Part shown: piece after piece, positions 1 to 8,129 of the stretch | How the letters are laid out: every line of letters starts with the position of its first letter | Position numbering within the stretch: position 1 is the stretch's first letter | NCBI RefSeq assembly: GCF_035685805.1 | Contig: NZ_DASSAB010000038.1 | Coordinates: 197,270 to 261,269, forward strand | Source: Dyella_A sp035685805 | Lineage (GTDB): Bacteria > Pseudomonadota > Gammaproteobacteria > Xanthomonadales > Rhodanobacteraceae | Direction: 5' to 3' | Length of the DNA: 64,000 nt | The notes under the pieces: generated by a model | Told to the model about the DNA's origin: nothing | Database searches by the model: none | What the model saw: the letters and a program-made list of their open reading frames with translations, nothing else | Program-made: the position numbers and the translations under genes

Positions 1-129
1 GCCCGGCACCACCAGCCGGCCGCGCACCAGCAGTTCGCCCAGTGCACCGGCGACGATGATTACCAGGTAGAGCGCGCCAGCCAGCCGGGCGAGGGCCTGC
101 GGAGAGTGATCGGCAGTGCGATGAGCCAT
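1..129 (-). CDS. DUF4386 family membrane protein, N-terminal fragment
   Basis: Reading leftward from an ATG at 129, the first 43 residues are visible before the window edge. They begin MAHRTADHSPQALARLAG and continue into a hydrophobic stretch (ALYLVIIVAGALGELLV) followed by RGRLVVPG. This layout, with ARLAG-type residues leading into a first transmembrane helix and then an R-G-R-L motif, is typical of DUF4386 integral membrane proteins, whose function is unknown. The rest of the gene lies to the left. It is divergent from the NTF2-like gene at 304. Confidence 0.65.
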   Translation of the reverse strand, partial: MAHRTADHSPQALARLAGALYLVIIVAGALGELLVRGRLVVPG

Positions 130-303
130 GGTGCGTGCGTCCTGGTGCGGAACAACCTGCCCGCACGACGCGGCCGGGATCCAGTGCGCACGCTAGCGGT
201 TCGCCTTCGTGGCAAGCAGTGCCGGATGGCACGCGGCCCGGCAGCCGCGCCGCGCGAAACCCGCTACGCTCGGCGCCTGATCCGGCTGCGGGAGCGAAGC
301 GCG

Positions 304-768
304 ATGAACAGGTTTCATGGGTGGTGCCTGCTGGCTCTGATGCTGGCGCTGTGGCCGTGGGCCGGGCGCGCGGCCGACAGCGGGGAGGCCGGCGCGATCC
401 GTGCGGTGCTGGCCGAGCAGCAGGCGGCGTGGAACCGCGGCGACGTCGAGAGCTTCATGCACGGCTACAAGGACGCCGCCGACACCACTTTCGTCGGCAG
501 CTCGGTACGGCAGGGCTATCAGGCGATCCTGGCGAGCTACCGCGAACATTACGCGGGGCGCGAGCAGATGGGCCAGCTGACCTTCTCCGGCATCGACGTG
601 CGGCTGCTGCCGTGCGCGGACGGTGGCGTGCGCTACGCGGTGGTGACCGGCCGTTTCCACCTCGACCGCACCGCCCATGGCAGCGTCGCTGCCGATGACG
701 GCGTGTATTCGCTGCTGTGGGAAAAGACGCCCGCCGGCTGGAAGATCATCCTCGACCATTCCAGCTGA
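304..768 (+). CDS. secreted NTF2-like (DUF4440/SnoaL) protein
   Basis: This 154-residue protein starts at ATG 304, where a classical signal peptide begins (hydrophobic core at residues 7-18, cleavage likely after GRAADS). Upstream in-frame ATGs would bury the signal peptide, so they were rejected. The mature part carries the NTF2-like pattern: an initial helix (AIRAVLAEQQAAWNRGD), a middle strand region, and a C-terminal GVYSLLWEKTPAGWKI stretch ending in DHSS. Proteins of this family form a small cone-shaped barrel and may bind or isomerise small molecules; no specific substrate can be assigned. It ends 40 bases before the convergent msrA. Confidence 0.8.
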   Translation: MNRFHGWCLLALMLALWPWAGRAADSGEAGAIRAVLAEQQAAWNRGDVESFMHGYKDAADTTFVGSSVRQGYQAILASYREHYAGREQMGQLTFSGIDVRLLPCADGGVRYAVVTGRFHLDRTAHGSVAADDGVYSLLWEKTPAGWKIILDHSS

Positions 769-808
769 TCGGGCGCCGGCGGCCGGGGGCCGTCGGTGCC
801 GTGTGGAG

Positions 809-1333
809 TCAGGTCGCCGACGCGGCGTCGGCGCGGCGCGGCAGCCGCCAGCCGGGGCGCACGAAGTGGCAGGTGTAGCCGGTGGGGTAGTGCTGCAGGT
901 AGTCCTGGTGTTCCGGCTCGGCCTCCCAGAAATCGCCGACTGGTGCGACCTCGGTGACCACCTTGCCCGGCCACAGCCCCGACGCATCGACGTCGGCGAT
1001 GGTGTCCTCTGCAACGGCTTTCTGCTGTGCGCTGGTGTAGTAGATGGCCGAGCGGTAGCTCGCACCGCGGTCGTTGCCCTGGCGGTTGGGCGTACTGGGG
1101 TCGTGGATCTGGAAGAAGAACTCCAGTAGCGCCCGGTAGCTGGTCACGGCCGGATCGAACACGATCTCCACCGCCTCGGCGTGGTTGCCGTGATTGCGAT
1201 AGGTGGCGTTGGGCACGTCGCCGCCGGAGTAGCCCACGCGGGTGGAGATCACGCCGGGCTGCGCGCGGATCAGCTCCTGCACTCCCCAGAAACAGCCGCC
1301 GGCGAGCACGGCACGTTCGGTCGATTCGGTCAT
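809..1333 (-). CDS. msrA: peptide-methionine (S)-S-oxide reductase MsrA
   Basis: This 174-residue enzyme reduces the S epimer of methionine sulfoxide in damaged proteins. The catalytic motif GCFWG lies at residues 13-17, with nucleophile Cys14, followed by family blocks GVISTRVGYSGG, HAEAVEIVFDP and QIHDPSTPNRQGND. Start ATG 1333 places the active site at the usual distance from the N terminus; the open frame extending further upstream has no family similarity. No recycling Cys pair is obvious at the C terminus. MsrB is encoded separately at 28759, so the two stereospecific reductases are not an operon here. It is divergent from the beta-lactamase gene. Confidence 0.95.
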   Translation of the reverse strand: MTESTERAVLAGGCFWGVQELIRAQPGVISTRVGYSGGDVPNATYRNHGNHAEAVEIVFDPAVTSYRALLEFFFQIHDPSTPNRQGNDRGASYRSAIYYTSAQQKAVAEDTIADVDASGLWPGKVVTEVAPVGDFWEAEPEHQDYLQHYPTGYTCHFVRPGWRLPRRADAASAT

Positions 1334-1502
1334 CGGATCAGCTCCTGGCAGGTGGCAAGGTGGTGGAGCCTTTCTATATGCGGCTGGCCAGCGCGGGCGC
1401 AAGCGGCATTGCCCGCGCGCTGCCATGGGAAGGACGGGCCACGCGCCGCACCAGCGTTTACGGTGGCACGCTATTTTGTCGCACCCGCCATGAGGACCTG
1501 CC

Positions 1503-2378
1503 ATGCACCGTCGTGATGTTCTTCGAAGCGCCCTGTGGGGCGCCTCCGCGCTCGCGCTTGGACCGATCACCGCTCTCGCCGCGGAGGGCGATCCGCTGGT
1601 GCTACGACTGCAGGCGCTGGAGCGCCGCCACGGCGGGCGGCTCGGCGTCAGCGTGCTGGACACGGGGAGCGGAAAGCGGCTGTCTCACCGGGGCGACGAG
1701 CGCTTCCTGATGTGCAGCACGTTCAAGCTGCTGGCGGTGGCGGCCGTGCTGGCGCGGGTGGACCAGGGCGCCGAACGGCTCGACCGCCCGGTGATCTACG
1801 GCGCCGACGTGCTGCTCAACTACGCGCCGGTCACCCAACGGCACGTGGGCCCGCCCGGCCTGCATGTGGAGGCGCTGTGCGAGGCGGCGATCGCGCTGAG
1901 TGACAACACGGCGGCCAACCTGCTGCTGACCAGCCTCGGCGGCCCGGCCGCCGTCACCGCCTTCGTGCGCCGCCTGGGCGATCCGCTGACCCGGCTGGAC
2001 CGCACCGAGCCGCAGCTCAACGTCGGCGCGCCCGGAGACGTGCGTGATACCACTACGCCCGACGCCATGCTGGATACCATGCGCGCGCTGCTGGTAGACG
2101 GCGATGCGCTGTCCGACCGCTCGCGGGTCCGGTTGCTCGGGTGGCTGCGCGCCTGCAGCACCGGTGCTCAGAAGCTGCGCGCCGGCCTGCCCGCAGGCTG
2201 GACCGCCGGCGACAAGACCGGCAGCGGCAGCCAGGGCGAGAGCAACGACGTGGCGATCGTTTTTCCGCCACAACGCAAGCCGCTGCTGGTCACCGCCTAC
2301 TACGCCGGCTCGTCCGCCGATGCCGATGGGCGCAATGCGGTGCTGGCCGAGGTGGGGCGGATTGCTTCGTTACTCTGA
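1503..2378 (+). CDS. class A beta-lactamase, Tat-type signal
   Basis: This 291-residue periplasmic serine beta-lactamase hydrolyses the beta-lactam ring. All class A signatures are present: STFK at 72-75 (nucleophile Ser72), SDN at 133-135, EPQLN at 169-173 (the Glu166/Asn170 equivalents) and KTG at 238-240 followed by Ser and Gly. The N terminus MHRRDVLR, followed by a weakly hydrophobic segment, looks like a twin-arginine signal. A Cys directly precedes the nucleophile (Ambler 69), but position 238 is Gly, so the Cys69-Cys238 disulfide of several carbapenemases is not possible. No AmpR-like LysR gene is adjacent. It is probably an intrinsic chromosomal enzyme; the substrate spectrum cannot be read. 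Confidence 0.93.
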   Translation: MHRRDVLRSALWGASALALGPITALAAEGDPLVLRLQALERRHGGRLGVSVLDTGSGKRLSHRGDERFLMCSTFKLLAVAAVLARVDQGAERLDRPVIYGADVLLNYAPVTQRHVGPPGLHVEALCEAAIALSDNTAANLLLTSLGGPAAVTAFVRRLGDPLTRLDRTEPQLNVGAPGDVRDTTTPDAMLDTMRALLVDGDALSDRSRVRLLGWLRACSTGAQKLRAGLPAGWTAGDKTGSGSQGESNDVAIVFPPQRKPLLVTAYYAGSSADADGRNAVLAEVGRIASLL

Positions 2379-2551
2379 TGGTCGGCCGCGCCGCGGGGTG
2401 CCGGCCCGCGACCAGCTCCGGCATCTGCGGGGGCTGGGCACGCTGGCATTGGCTCTGGTGCAGGCGTAGAAAGCGAGGGGCTCCGGGACTGCGCCCGGAC
2501 GCGCGGGCGGCCGACCTGTTGGTCGGCCACTTCACTCCTCGGAGACCTGCC

Positions 2552-2743
2552 GTGCGTGCCTATGTCGTGGTGACCGGATGCCTGTTCGCGCTGATCGTGA
2601 TGGCGCATGTCGCGCGGCTGATCGCAGAGGGCTTCGCCCCGCTGCATGAACCGATTTTCCTGATCGCCACGCTCGGAGCGTCAGGCATGACGGTATGGGC
2701 AGCGGTGATCGTGCGCGGCCCGCCCGTGCCGCGCTCGCCTTAG
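2552..2743 (+). CDS. small two-helix membrane protein
   Basis: This 63-residue protein starts at GTG 2552, with a GGAG ribosome-binding site about 8 bases upstream. It has two predicted membrane segments: residues 3-20 (AYVVVTGCLFALIVMAHV) and about 34-53 (PIFLIATLGASGMTVWAAVI), separated by a short loop. It ends VRGPPVPRSP. I do not recognise the family and infer no function. It converges with the MBL-fold gene, leaving only 12 bases between the stops. Confidence 0.6.
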   Translation: MRAYVVVTGCLFALIVMAHVARLIAEGFAPLHEPIFLIATLGASGMTVWAAVIVRGPPVPRSP

Positions 2744-2755
2744 TCGCGGCCGGCG

Positions 2756-3910
2756 TCAGTCCAGCGGCCAGGGCATCTCGCCATCCAGCTTGTCCTGGTT
2801 CTTCTCGTTGCTCGCCCGATCGTCGTCGTTCTGCGGGGCTGTCCGCTGGTCCGCGGCGTCCGGCTCGCTGGCCTCGCGCCACCACGGCAGCACCGGCCGC
2901 CGCTCGGCCGGCTCCACCGGCTCGCCCAGCCGTGGCAGCAGCAGATGGGCGTGGCGCGGGTCGGCCTGCTGCAGCAGGGTTTCCACCGGCTGATCCCAGG
3001 CGTGGGTGGACAGCGCGAAGGTGCCCCAGTGCACGGGCATCAGCACGCCGCCGCCGAGCAGGCGATGCGCCTCCAGCGCGTTCTCCGGCCCGAGGTGGAT
3101 GTCGCCCCACGACGGGTGGAACGCGCCCACCTCCAGCATCACCAGGTCGAATGGCCCCAGCCGGTCGCGAATCGCCTCGTACTCGGTGGTCAGCCCGGTA
3201 TCGCCGCTGAAGAACACCGTGTGCTTTTCCCCCTGCATCACCATCGACGACCACAGCGTGCTGTTGCGGTTGTTCAGGCCGCGGCCGGAGAAATGCTGCG
3301 ACGGTGCCGCGGTGACCGTGAGCCCGGTGCCGGGTACGCGATGGCTCTGCCACCACTCCAGCTCGGTGATGCGCTCCGGCGCGATCCCCCAGGCTTCCAG
3401 ATGCGCGCCCACGCCGAGCGAGGTGATGAACGGCACGCGGGACTTGCGCAGCGCGCGAATGGTGGGGAAATCCAGGTGATCGTAGTGATCGTGCGAGATC
3501 ACCACCGCATCCACCAGCGGCAGGTCGCGCAGTTCCACCGGCACCGGCTGGAAGCGCTTCGGGCCAAGCAGGGTGAACGGCGAGGCGCGCTGGCCCCAGA
3601 CGGGATCGGTCAGCACGCGCCAGCCGTCGATCTCCAGCAGCACGGTGGAATGGCCCAGCCAGGTGGCGCGCAGGCCGCTGGCGGAACGCTTGAGCCAGGG
3701 CTGGCGCGGATCTTCCGCGCGCAGCGGCGCGGGCGGCTTGCGGTCGGCGTCGCCGCGCAGCAGGTCGCGCAGGCTCGGCCGCGGTGCGGTGGGATCGCGC
3801 AATCCCGGTAGCACCGGATGCACGTTGCGCAGCCGCTCGCCGTCCCACAGCGGCAGGCTGCGCAAGCGCTCCAGCCGCTCACCCTGGGCTGGCTTGCCGA
3901 AAGTACGCAT
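2756..3910 (-). CDS. MBL-fold hydrolase, NAPE-PLD/UlaG-like
   Basis: This 384-residue metallo-beta-lactamase-fold enzyme has the dinuclear metal motif HDHYDH at 140-145, preceded by GHSTVLLEIDGWRVLTDPVW, and later FFSGDTGL and MPVHWGTFALS blocks. That order matches the N-acyl-phosphatidylethanolamine phospholipase D-like branch (COG2220), which acts on phosphoester or lactone substrates. The sequence does not show which. Start ATG 3910 follows from conservation beginning soon afterwards (MRTFGKPAQ). The C-terminal 50 residues are charged and low in complexity (Asp/Glu/Asn-rich) and probably disordered. No signal peptide is visible. It is divergent from the secreted DUF4440-like gene at 4057. 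Confidence 0.88.
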   Translation of the reverse strand: MRTFGKPAQGERLERLRSLPLWDGERLRNVHPVLPGLRDPTAPRPSLRDLLRGDADRKPPAPLRAEDPRQPWLKRSASGLRATWLGHSTVLLEIDGWRVLTDPVWGQRASPFTLLGPKRFQPVPVELRDLPLVDAVVISHDHYDHLDFPTIRALRKSRVPFITSLGVGAHLEAWGIAPERITELEWWQSHRVPGTGLTVTAAPSQHFSGRGLNNRNSTLWSSMVMQGEKHTVFFSGDTGLTTEYEAIRDRLGPFDLVMLEVGAFHPSWGDIHLGPENALEAHRLLGGGVLMPVHWGTFALSTHAWDQPVETLLQQADPRHAHLLLPRLGEPVEPAERRPVLPWWREASEPDAADQRTAPQNDDDRASNEKNQDKLDGEMPWPLD

Positions 3911-4056
3911 GGACACCTCGAGTTGGTGGCAACAAGCCCTCGTCATGGGTACGGCCGCCCGCCCGTGCAACCCGTGCCGCACGTATCGACCGGCACGTGC
4001 AGGCGGTAGGCGATCGCGCGATGCTGGCGCTCCTGTCCATCCTCCCGGAGCAACCC

Positions 4057-4572
4057 ATGTCGCTGCATCGCCTGCTCAGAGCTGCACTGCTTTGCCTGCT
4101 CCCGATCGCCAGCGCCCCCGTGCTGGCCGCCAGCGCGTCGCCGCCCGGCCACAAGGCGGTACTCGACACCGTCAACCGCACGTTCGCCGCCATGGCCCGG
4201 CACGATGCCGCCGGCATGCGTGCCCTGCTGTTGCCGGGTGCGGTGTTCGCCCTGCGCGGCCCGGATGGACGGATCAAGCTCGAGCACGACGAGGACTTCC
4301 TGCAGGTGCTCGCCAGCCGCGGCGGCGATTGGCGCGAACGGATCTGGTCGCCGCGGGTGCTGATGCACGACGGCATCGCCCAGGTGTGGGCGCCGTACGA
4401 TTTTCATCTCGACGGCAAGTTGTCCCACTGCGGCATCGACAGTTTCTCCCTGCTGCAGGACGAGGGCGGCCAGTGGCGCATCGCCGCCATCACCTACAGC
4501 ATGCAGACCACCGGCTGCGCCACCGCCCCCGCCGCGCGTGCCGGGGCGGCGCCGGCCGCCGCGAAGCACTGA
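4057..4572 (+). CDS. secreted NTF2-like/DUF4440 protein
   Basis: This 171-residue protein starts at ATG 4057, with GGAG six bases upstream. The signal peptide runs to about residue 26 (LLCLLPIASAPVLAASA). The mature domain opens with a helix (AVLDTVNRTFAAMARHD) typical of NTF2-like folds. It continues through VWAPYDFHLDGKLSHCGIDS to FSLLQDEGGQWRIAAITYS, and ends in an Ala-rich tail. Function is unknown; relatives are often annotated as putative lumazine-binding or nuclear transport factor 2-like. Its stop overlaps the next start in the arrangement TGATG, so it is probably translationally coupled to the TfoX-N gene. Confidence 0.8.
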   Translation: MSLHRLLRAALLCLLPIASAPVLAASASPPGHKAVLDTVNRTFAAMARHDAAGMRALLLPGAVFALRGPDGRIKLEHDEDFLQVLASRGGDWRERIWSPRVLMHDGIAQVWAPYDFHLDGKLSHCGIDSFSLLQDEGGQWRIAAITYSMQTTGCATAPAARAGAAPAAAKH

Positions 4573-4913
4573 TGGCCTCGGACGTCGGTTTCGTCGATTA
4601 CGTCTGCGAGCAGGCGGGACTCGGCGCGGCACTGAGCTACCGCAGGATGTTCGGCGAGTACGCGCTGTATCTGGACGACCGCGTGGTCGCGCTGGTGTGC
4701 GACAACATGCTGTTCGTCAAACCCACCGAGGCTGGCCGGGCGCTGCTCGATGCGGTCGACGAGGCGCCGCCGTATCCCGGCGCCAGGATGCACTGGCGCA
4801 TGGACGCCGTGCTGGACGACGGCGAGCGCCTCGGGCGCTTGCTGCGCGCCACGGCCGCCGCATTGCCGCTGCCGAAGCCGCGGGCGCCACGCAAGGCCAG
4901 GGCCAAAGGCTAG
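4572..4913 (+). CDS. TfoX N-terminal domain protein
   Basis: This 113-residue protein consists of a single TfoX N-terminal domain: YRRMFGEYALYLDDRVVALV, then DNMLFVKPTE and PYPGARMHWRMD. It lacks the C-terminal domain found in the competence regulator TfoX/Sxy, so it should not be called a competence regulator. Stand-alone domains of this family have no established role. The basic tail (PKPRAPRKARAKG) might contact nucleic acid, which is inference. The stop TAG at 4911-4913 overlaps the stop of the convergent nitronate monooxygenase in a CTAG palindrome. Confidence 0.85.
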   Translation: MASDVGFVDYVCEQAGLGAALSYRRMFGEYALYLDDRVVALVCDNMLFVKPTEAGRALLDAVDEAPPYPGARMHWRMDAVLDDGERLGRLLRATAAALPLPKPRAPRKARAKG

Positions 4914-6001
4914 TGGTGGTGGTTGCCGCGCCGGCCCAGCCACTGCTGTGCGTCCGATAACAATGCCTGGGTGATCGTTTGAGCCGGACCGGCGCGCACC
5001 CGTGGCGCGCCCTGGCCTGCCCACAGGTTGGAGAAGTCGTCGCGCCCCTGCGCTTCGGCGCGTGCACGCAGCGGCGCCAGCGCCTCGCCCGCGCGGGGAA
5101 AGGCCGGCACATCGGGGCAGTGGGGGCCGAGTTCGCGCATGAGGCGGTTGACGATGCCGCGCGCGGGTCGCCCGGAGAAAAGATCGGTGACTGCGGTGTC
5201 GGCGGCCCGCTCCGATTGCAGCGCCGCGCGGTGCACCGGGCGGATACGCGCCTCGTCGCTGAGCAGGTAGGCGGTGCCCGGCTGCACGCCCGCCGCGCCC
5301 AGTGCGAGCGCCGCGGCCATGCTGCGGCCATCGCCGATGCCGCCGGCGGCGATCACCGGTACGGCGACCGCGTCGACCACGCGCGGCAGCAGCGCGAACA
5401 GGCCCACCTGCGAGTCCAGCGACTCCTCCAGGAACAGGCCACGATGACCACCGGCCTCGAGTCCCTGCGCCACGATGGCATCGCAGCCGCGTGCCTCCAG
5501 CCAGCGCGCCTCGCGCACAGTGGTGGCGCAGCCGATCACCCGGATACCGGCCGCGCGCACCCGATCCAGCAATGCCGGCTCGGGCAGCCCGAAATGAAAG
5601 CTCACGGCGGTCGGCCGCAACTGCTCCACTTGCGTGCAGGCCTGCGCATCGAACGGCCGGCGCTCTACATCCGGCAGGCGGGCCTCGGCCGGCAGGCCCA
5701 GCTCGGCGTAGTACGGCGCGAGCCGGGCGCGCCAGCGCGCATCGCGTGCCGGGTCGTCCGGCGGCGGCGCATGGCAGAAGAAATTCAACAGCAGCGGTGC
5801 ATCCACCGCGGCGCGAAAACGCGCCACCTGCGCCGCCATGGTCGGCCCATCGAGCATGGCGCAGGGCAGGGCGCCCAGGCCGCCGGCGCGCGCCACCGCG
5901 ATGGCCAGCGCGTCGTCCGCCGCGCCGGCCATCGGCGCCAGCAGCAACGGATGCTCGATGCCGAGCAGTCGGGTCAGCCGGGTATCGGTCCAGGTCGCCA
6001 T
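4910..6001 (-). CDS. nitronate monooxygenase (NPD/2-nitropropane dioxygenase family)
   Basis: This 363-residue flavoprotein of the TIM-barrel NMO family oxidises alkyl nitronates with FMN. Visible family blocks are GIEHPLLLAPMAGA near the N terminus (FMN contact), NFFCHAPP, VSFHFGLPEP, GCATTVREA, AQGLEAGGHRG (conserved A-Q-G-x-E-A-G-G-H) and PVIAAGGIGDG. The His in AGGHRG occupies the place of the catalytic base. Start ATG 6001 gives the family length; the longer upstream frame has no similarity. The C terminus ends in a short His run (GNHHH). Confidence 0.92.
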   Translation of the reverse strand: MATWTDTRLTRLLGIEHPLLLAPMAGAADDALAIAVARAGGLGALPCAMLDGPTMAAQVARFRAAVDAPLLLNFFCHAPPPDDPARDARWRARLAPYYAELGLPAEARLPDVERRPFDAQACTQVEQLRPTAVSFHFGLPEPALLDRVRAAGIRVIGCATTVREARWLEARGCDAIVAQGLEAGGHRGLFLEESLDSQVGLFALLPRVVDAVAVPVIAAGGIGDGRSMAAALALGAAGVQPGTAYLLSDEARIRPVHRAALQSERAADTAVTDLFSGRPARGIVNRLMRELGPHCPDVPAFPRAGEALAPLRARAEAQGRDDFSNLWAGQGAPRVRAGPAQTITQALLSDAQQWLGRRGNHHH

Positions 6002-6062
6002 GGCACGCTCCGCGAAAACGGGCGGCCATTGTCGCGCGGCGCGCGGGGCCCTGGCGCAGGCG

Positions 6063-6641
6063 TCAGCTGCGCAGCCCCAGCGCCGCCCGCGCCTCGGCGA
6101 GGAATTTGTCTTCCTGGTCGCGCGCGGGCAGGTTGGAGGCGATCTGCACCAGTGCCCGGTCGATGCTGCCGGGCACTTCCAGCGCCTCGTCGCAGAGCAG
6201 GCCGGCAATCGGGCCGAGGTAGTTCAGCGCGATCCGCTCGATGGTCGCCCGCTGCTCCGCGGACAGCCCCTGCACGTTGACGTTGGCTGCCGGCGCGGGC
6301 GGGCGCGCCGCAGCAGACGGGGCGGGGGCGGCACTGCCTTTTTCGAAGCCGCCCATCAGCCAGCTCAGCGACGCCTCGCCCAGCGACACGCGCGCCGCGC
6401 CCGCGGCGGCGGGGTCGGCCTGGAAGCGGGCGCGCCCGGCCGGCACCTTGGCCAGCAGCTGCACCGCCTCGTCGCTGCGATGACGGCTGAACACCACGTC
6501 TTCGATCTGGCCGCTGCGCAGCCGGATCGTGCACGAGTGGTTGTCCTCGGTGACGACGAAAAAGAAGCCCGACGCCTTCTGCAGCGCCAGCGCCTTCAGG
6601 TCGCGCAGGATCTCAATCAGCGGGCGGAACTCGTTGGCCAT
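6063..6641 (-). CDS. small signalling protein: PATAN/DUF4388-like plus DUF8082-like
   Basis: This 192-residue cytoplasmic protein has no signal peptide or membrane helix. Residues 10-75 (DLKALALQKASGFFFVV, then IRLRSGQIEDVVFSRHRSD and EAVQLLAKVPAGRARF) fit the pattern of DUF4388/PATAN domains, which sit in PatA-type and gliding-motility regulators. After an Ala/Pro linker (105-122), residues 130-190 (IALNYLGPIAGLLCDEAL and following) resemble DUF8082, a helical domain found attached to kinases and cyclases. Both assignments are pattern-based. It lies 46 bases downstream of, and on the same strand as, the Cache-HAMP sensor gene, so the two are probably co-transcribed. Confidence 0.6.
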   Translation of the reverse strand: MANEFRPLIEILRDLKALALQKASGFFFVVTEDNHSCTIRLRSGQIEDVVFSRHRSDEAVQLLAKVPAGRARFQADPAAAGAARVSLGEASLSWLMGGFEKGSAAPAPSAAARPPAPAANVNVQGLSAEQRATIERIALNYLGPIAGLLCDEALEVPGSIDRALVQIASNLPARDQEDKFLAEARAALGLRS

Positions 6642-6687
6642 GCCGGTATGCCTCTATGCATTCGAGCGGGCGCGGGCAGGGTATGCC

Positions 6688-7821
6688 TCAGCGCTTGCTC
6701 AGTCGATCCATCGCCAGTCGGACGCTGTTGGAGAGGCGGGCGATCGCCCGCGCCAGCGTGCCGATCTCGTCCTTGAGGTTGACCTCGTCGATGGTGTGGT
6801 TCCACTTGCCCAGGCTCAGCTCCTCGGCCACTGCGGTGAGGTGCTGCACCGGCTTGAGCACGCGGGTCCAGATCAGCGCCGACTGCAGGCCCAGCAGCAG
6901 GAAGCACACCAGCAGGCCGACCGCGGCGATCCACAGCGACTGCCGCACGATCACGTTGTTGACGTCGCTGCGGGGATACGCCGAGACCAGCGAGAAACCC
7001 CAGTTGGGCACATCCTGACGGGTGATCACCCAATCGGCCGGCGCCGTGGCGACGATCTTCGCCATTGCGGTGGGGTCGGTGGTGGCGCCGGTCTTGGAGT
7101 GGAAGCGCAGTTTGCCCTTGGAGTCGAACAGGGCAATGAAGCCCGAGTCGAGCACGCGGCTCTCGCTGATCACGCGGTCGAGCGATTCCAGGTCGGTCTT
7201 GTAGCCGACATACCAGATGCCGATGGCGCTGGAGCCGCCGGCGGGATAGATCGGCTCGTAGCCGGTGACGTAAGGGTTGCCGAGGATGTCGACCACGCCG
7301 TAGAAGCTCTCGTCCTTGCGGATCTGCGCGATCACCGGTCCGCTCGGATCCAGGATGGTGCCGATGGCGCGGCTGCCGTCGTCCTTCTTGACGTTTGTGG
7401 AGACGCGCACGAACTGCTCGCCGGTGCGCGAGAACAGCGTGGCGGTGCCGTCCATGGTCGCGGTGACGCTGTCCACCAGCGTGAACTGGTTGCCCTGGGG
7501 CACGCTGCCCAGCAGCAGGTCGTTGACCTCGCCGTCGTGGCCGGGGACGGTGATCTTGCCGCCCACGCTGGCCGGCCCGACGGCATCGCCTTCCTTGCGC
7601 AGCAGGCGCATCGCGTTGTGCACGCGGTCGAGCATGATCGACCGGGTCACCGAGAACAGGCTCTGCAGGGCCGTGGTCTGGCGGTCGATTGCAGTGGAGG
7701 CCTCGGCCCGCACGCGGCTGGCCTCGGTGGTGGCCAGGATCAGCGTGACCGCGACGACCACGGCGAGCACAAGAGCGAGCACGGGCAGCAGCAGGCGAAC
7801 CCGCAGCGAGTGACGAAGCAT
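6688..7821 (-). CDS. Cache 3/Cache 2-HAMP sensor without output domain
   Basis: This 377-residue inner-membrane sensor has TM1 at about 9-31, a large periplasmic Cache3-Cache2 type region at 32-285, and TM2 at 294-316. The periplasmic part contains the blocks TATLFSRTGEQFVRVSTNV, PYVTGYEPIYPA and SGFIALFDSKGKL. A HAMP domain fills 318-372 (RVLKPVQHLTAVAEELSLG through DEIGTLARAIARLSNSVRLA). The protein stops five residues after HAMP, with no MCP signalling, kinase, GGDEF or EAL domain. Start ATG 7821 is chosen because TM1 follows directly. Its partner is probably the small protein at 6063. A CRP/Clp-like palindrome lies upstream at 8010-8025. Confidence 0.87.
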   Translation of the reverse strand: MLRHSLRVRLLLPVLALVLAVVVAVTLILATTEASRVRAEASTAIDRQTTALQSLFSVTRSIMLDRVHNAMRLLRKEGDAVGPASVGGKITVPGHDGEVNDLLLGSVPQGNQFTLVDSVTATMDGTATLFSRTGEQFVRVSTNVKKDDGSRAIGTILDPSGPVIAQIRKDESFYGVVDILGNPYVTGYEPIYPAGGSSAIGIWYVGYKTDLESLDRVISESRVLDSGFIALFDSKGKLRFHSKTGATTDPTAMAKIVATAPADWVITRQDVPNWGFSLVSAYPRSDVNNVIVRQSLWIAAVGLLVCFLLLGLQSALIWTRVLKPVQHLTAVAEELSLGKWNHTIDEVNLKDEIGTLARAIARLSNSVRLAMDRLSKR

Positions 7822-8129
7822 GACATTCCCCCTGAATGTGTGGCGTGCAACAGCCGCCGATCCATGCCGTCGACGGGTGGTCCGTCCCGGCCGGAACGCG
7901 ACCGCAGCATGGCGGCTTGGCAGCGCAGTGCGAACGTAGCCCAAGCGCGTTGCAAATAGCCGTCCAGGCGCCTTCGCAATGCAGGCGGATCGTCGCCCGC
8001 GCGTGAAAATGTGCGCCAGATCACGCTTGCCGTCAGGGCGCTACGGCATCGCCTTGCAGTGGTGGTGACGGCCGCCTCGGCGTAAGGTCACCGGCACTGC
8101 GCGTCATGCCAGATGGACCTGGAGTCTTC
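7822..8129. other. divergent intergenic region (308 bp)
   Basis: This spacer separates the minus-strand Cache-HAMP sensor and the plus-strand secreted protein, so it must hold both promoters. I see a CRP/Clp-like palindrome at 8010-8025 and the ribosome-binding site GGAG at 8121-8124. No convincing open reading frame or terminator is present. Confidence 0.5.
8010..8025. promoter_or_regulatory. CRP/Clp-like operator candidate
   Basis: The sequence TGTGC-N6-TCACG matches eight of ten core positions of the CRP consensus TGTGA-N6-TCACA. Xanthomonadales carry Clp, a c-di-GMP-responsive CRP relative that uses the same site. It sits about 190 bases upstream of the sensor start and 105 bases upstream of the secreted-protein start. 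Binding is inferred only from the match. Confidence 0.35.

Noticed and set aside
4572..4913. Competence regulator TfoX/Sxy
   Set aside because: Only the N-terminal domain is present; the C-terminal TfoX domain is missing.
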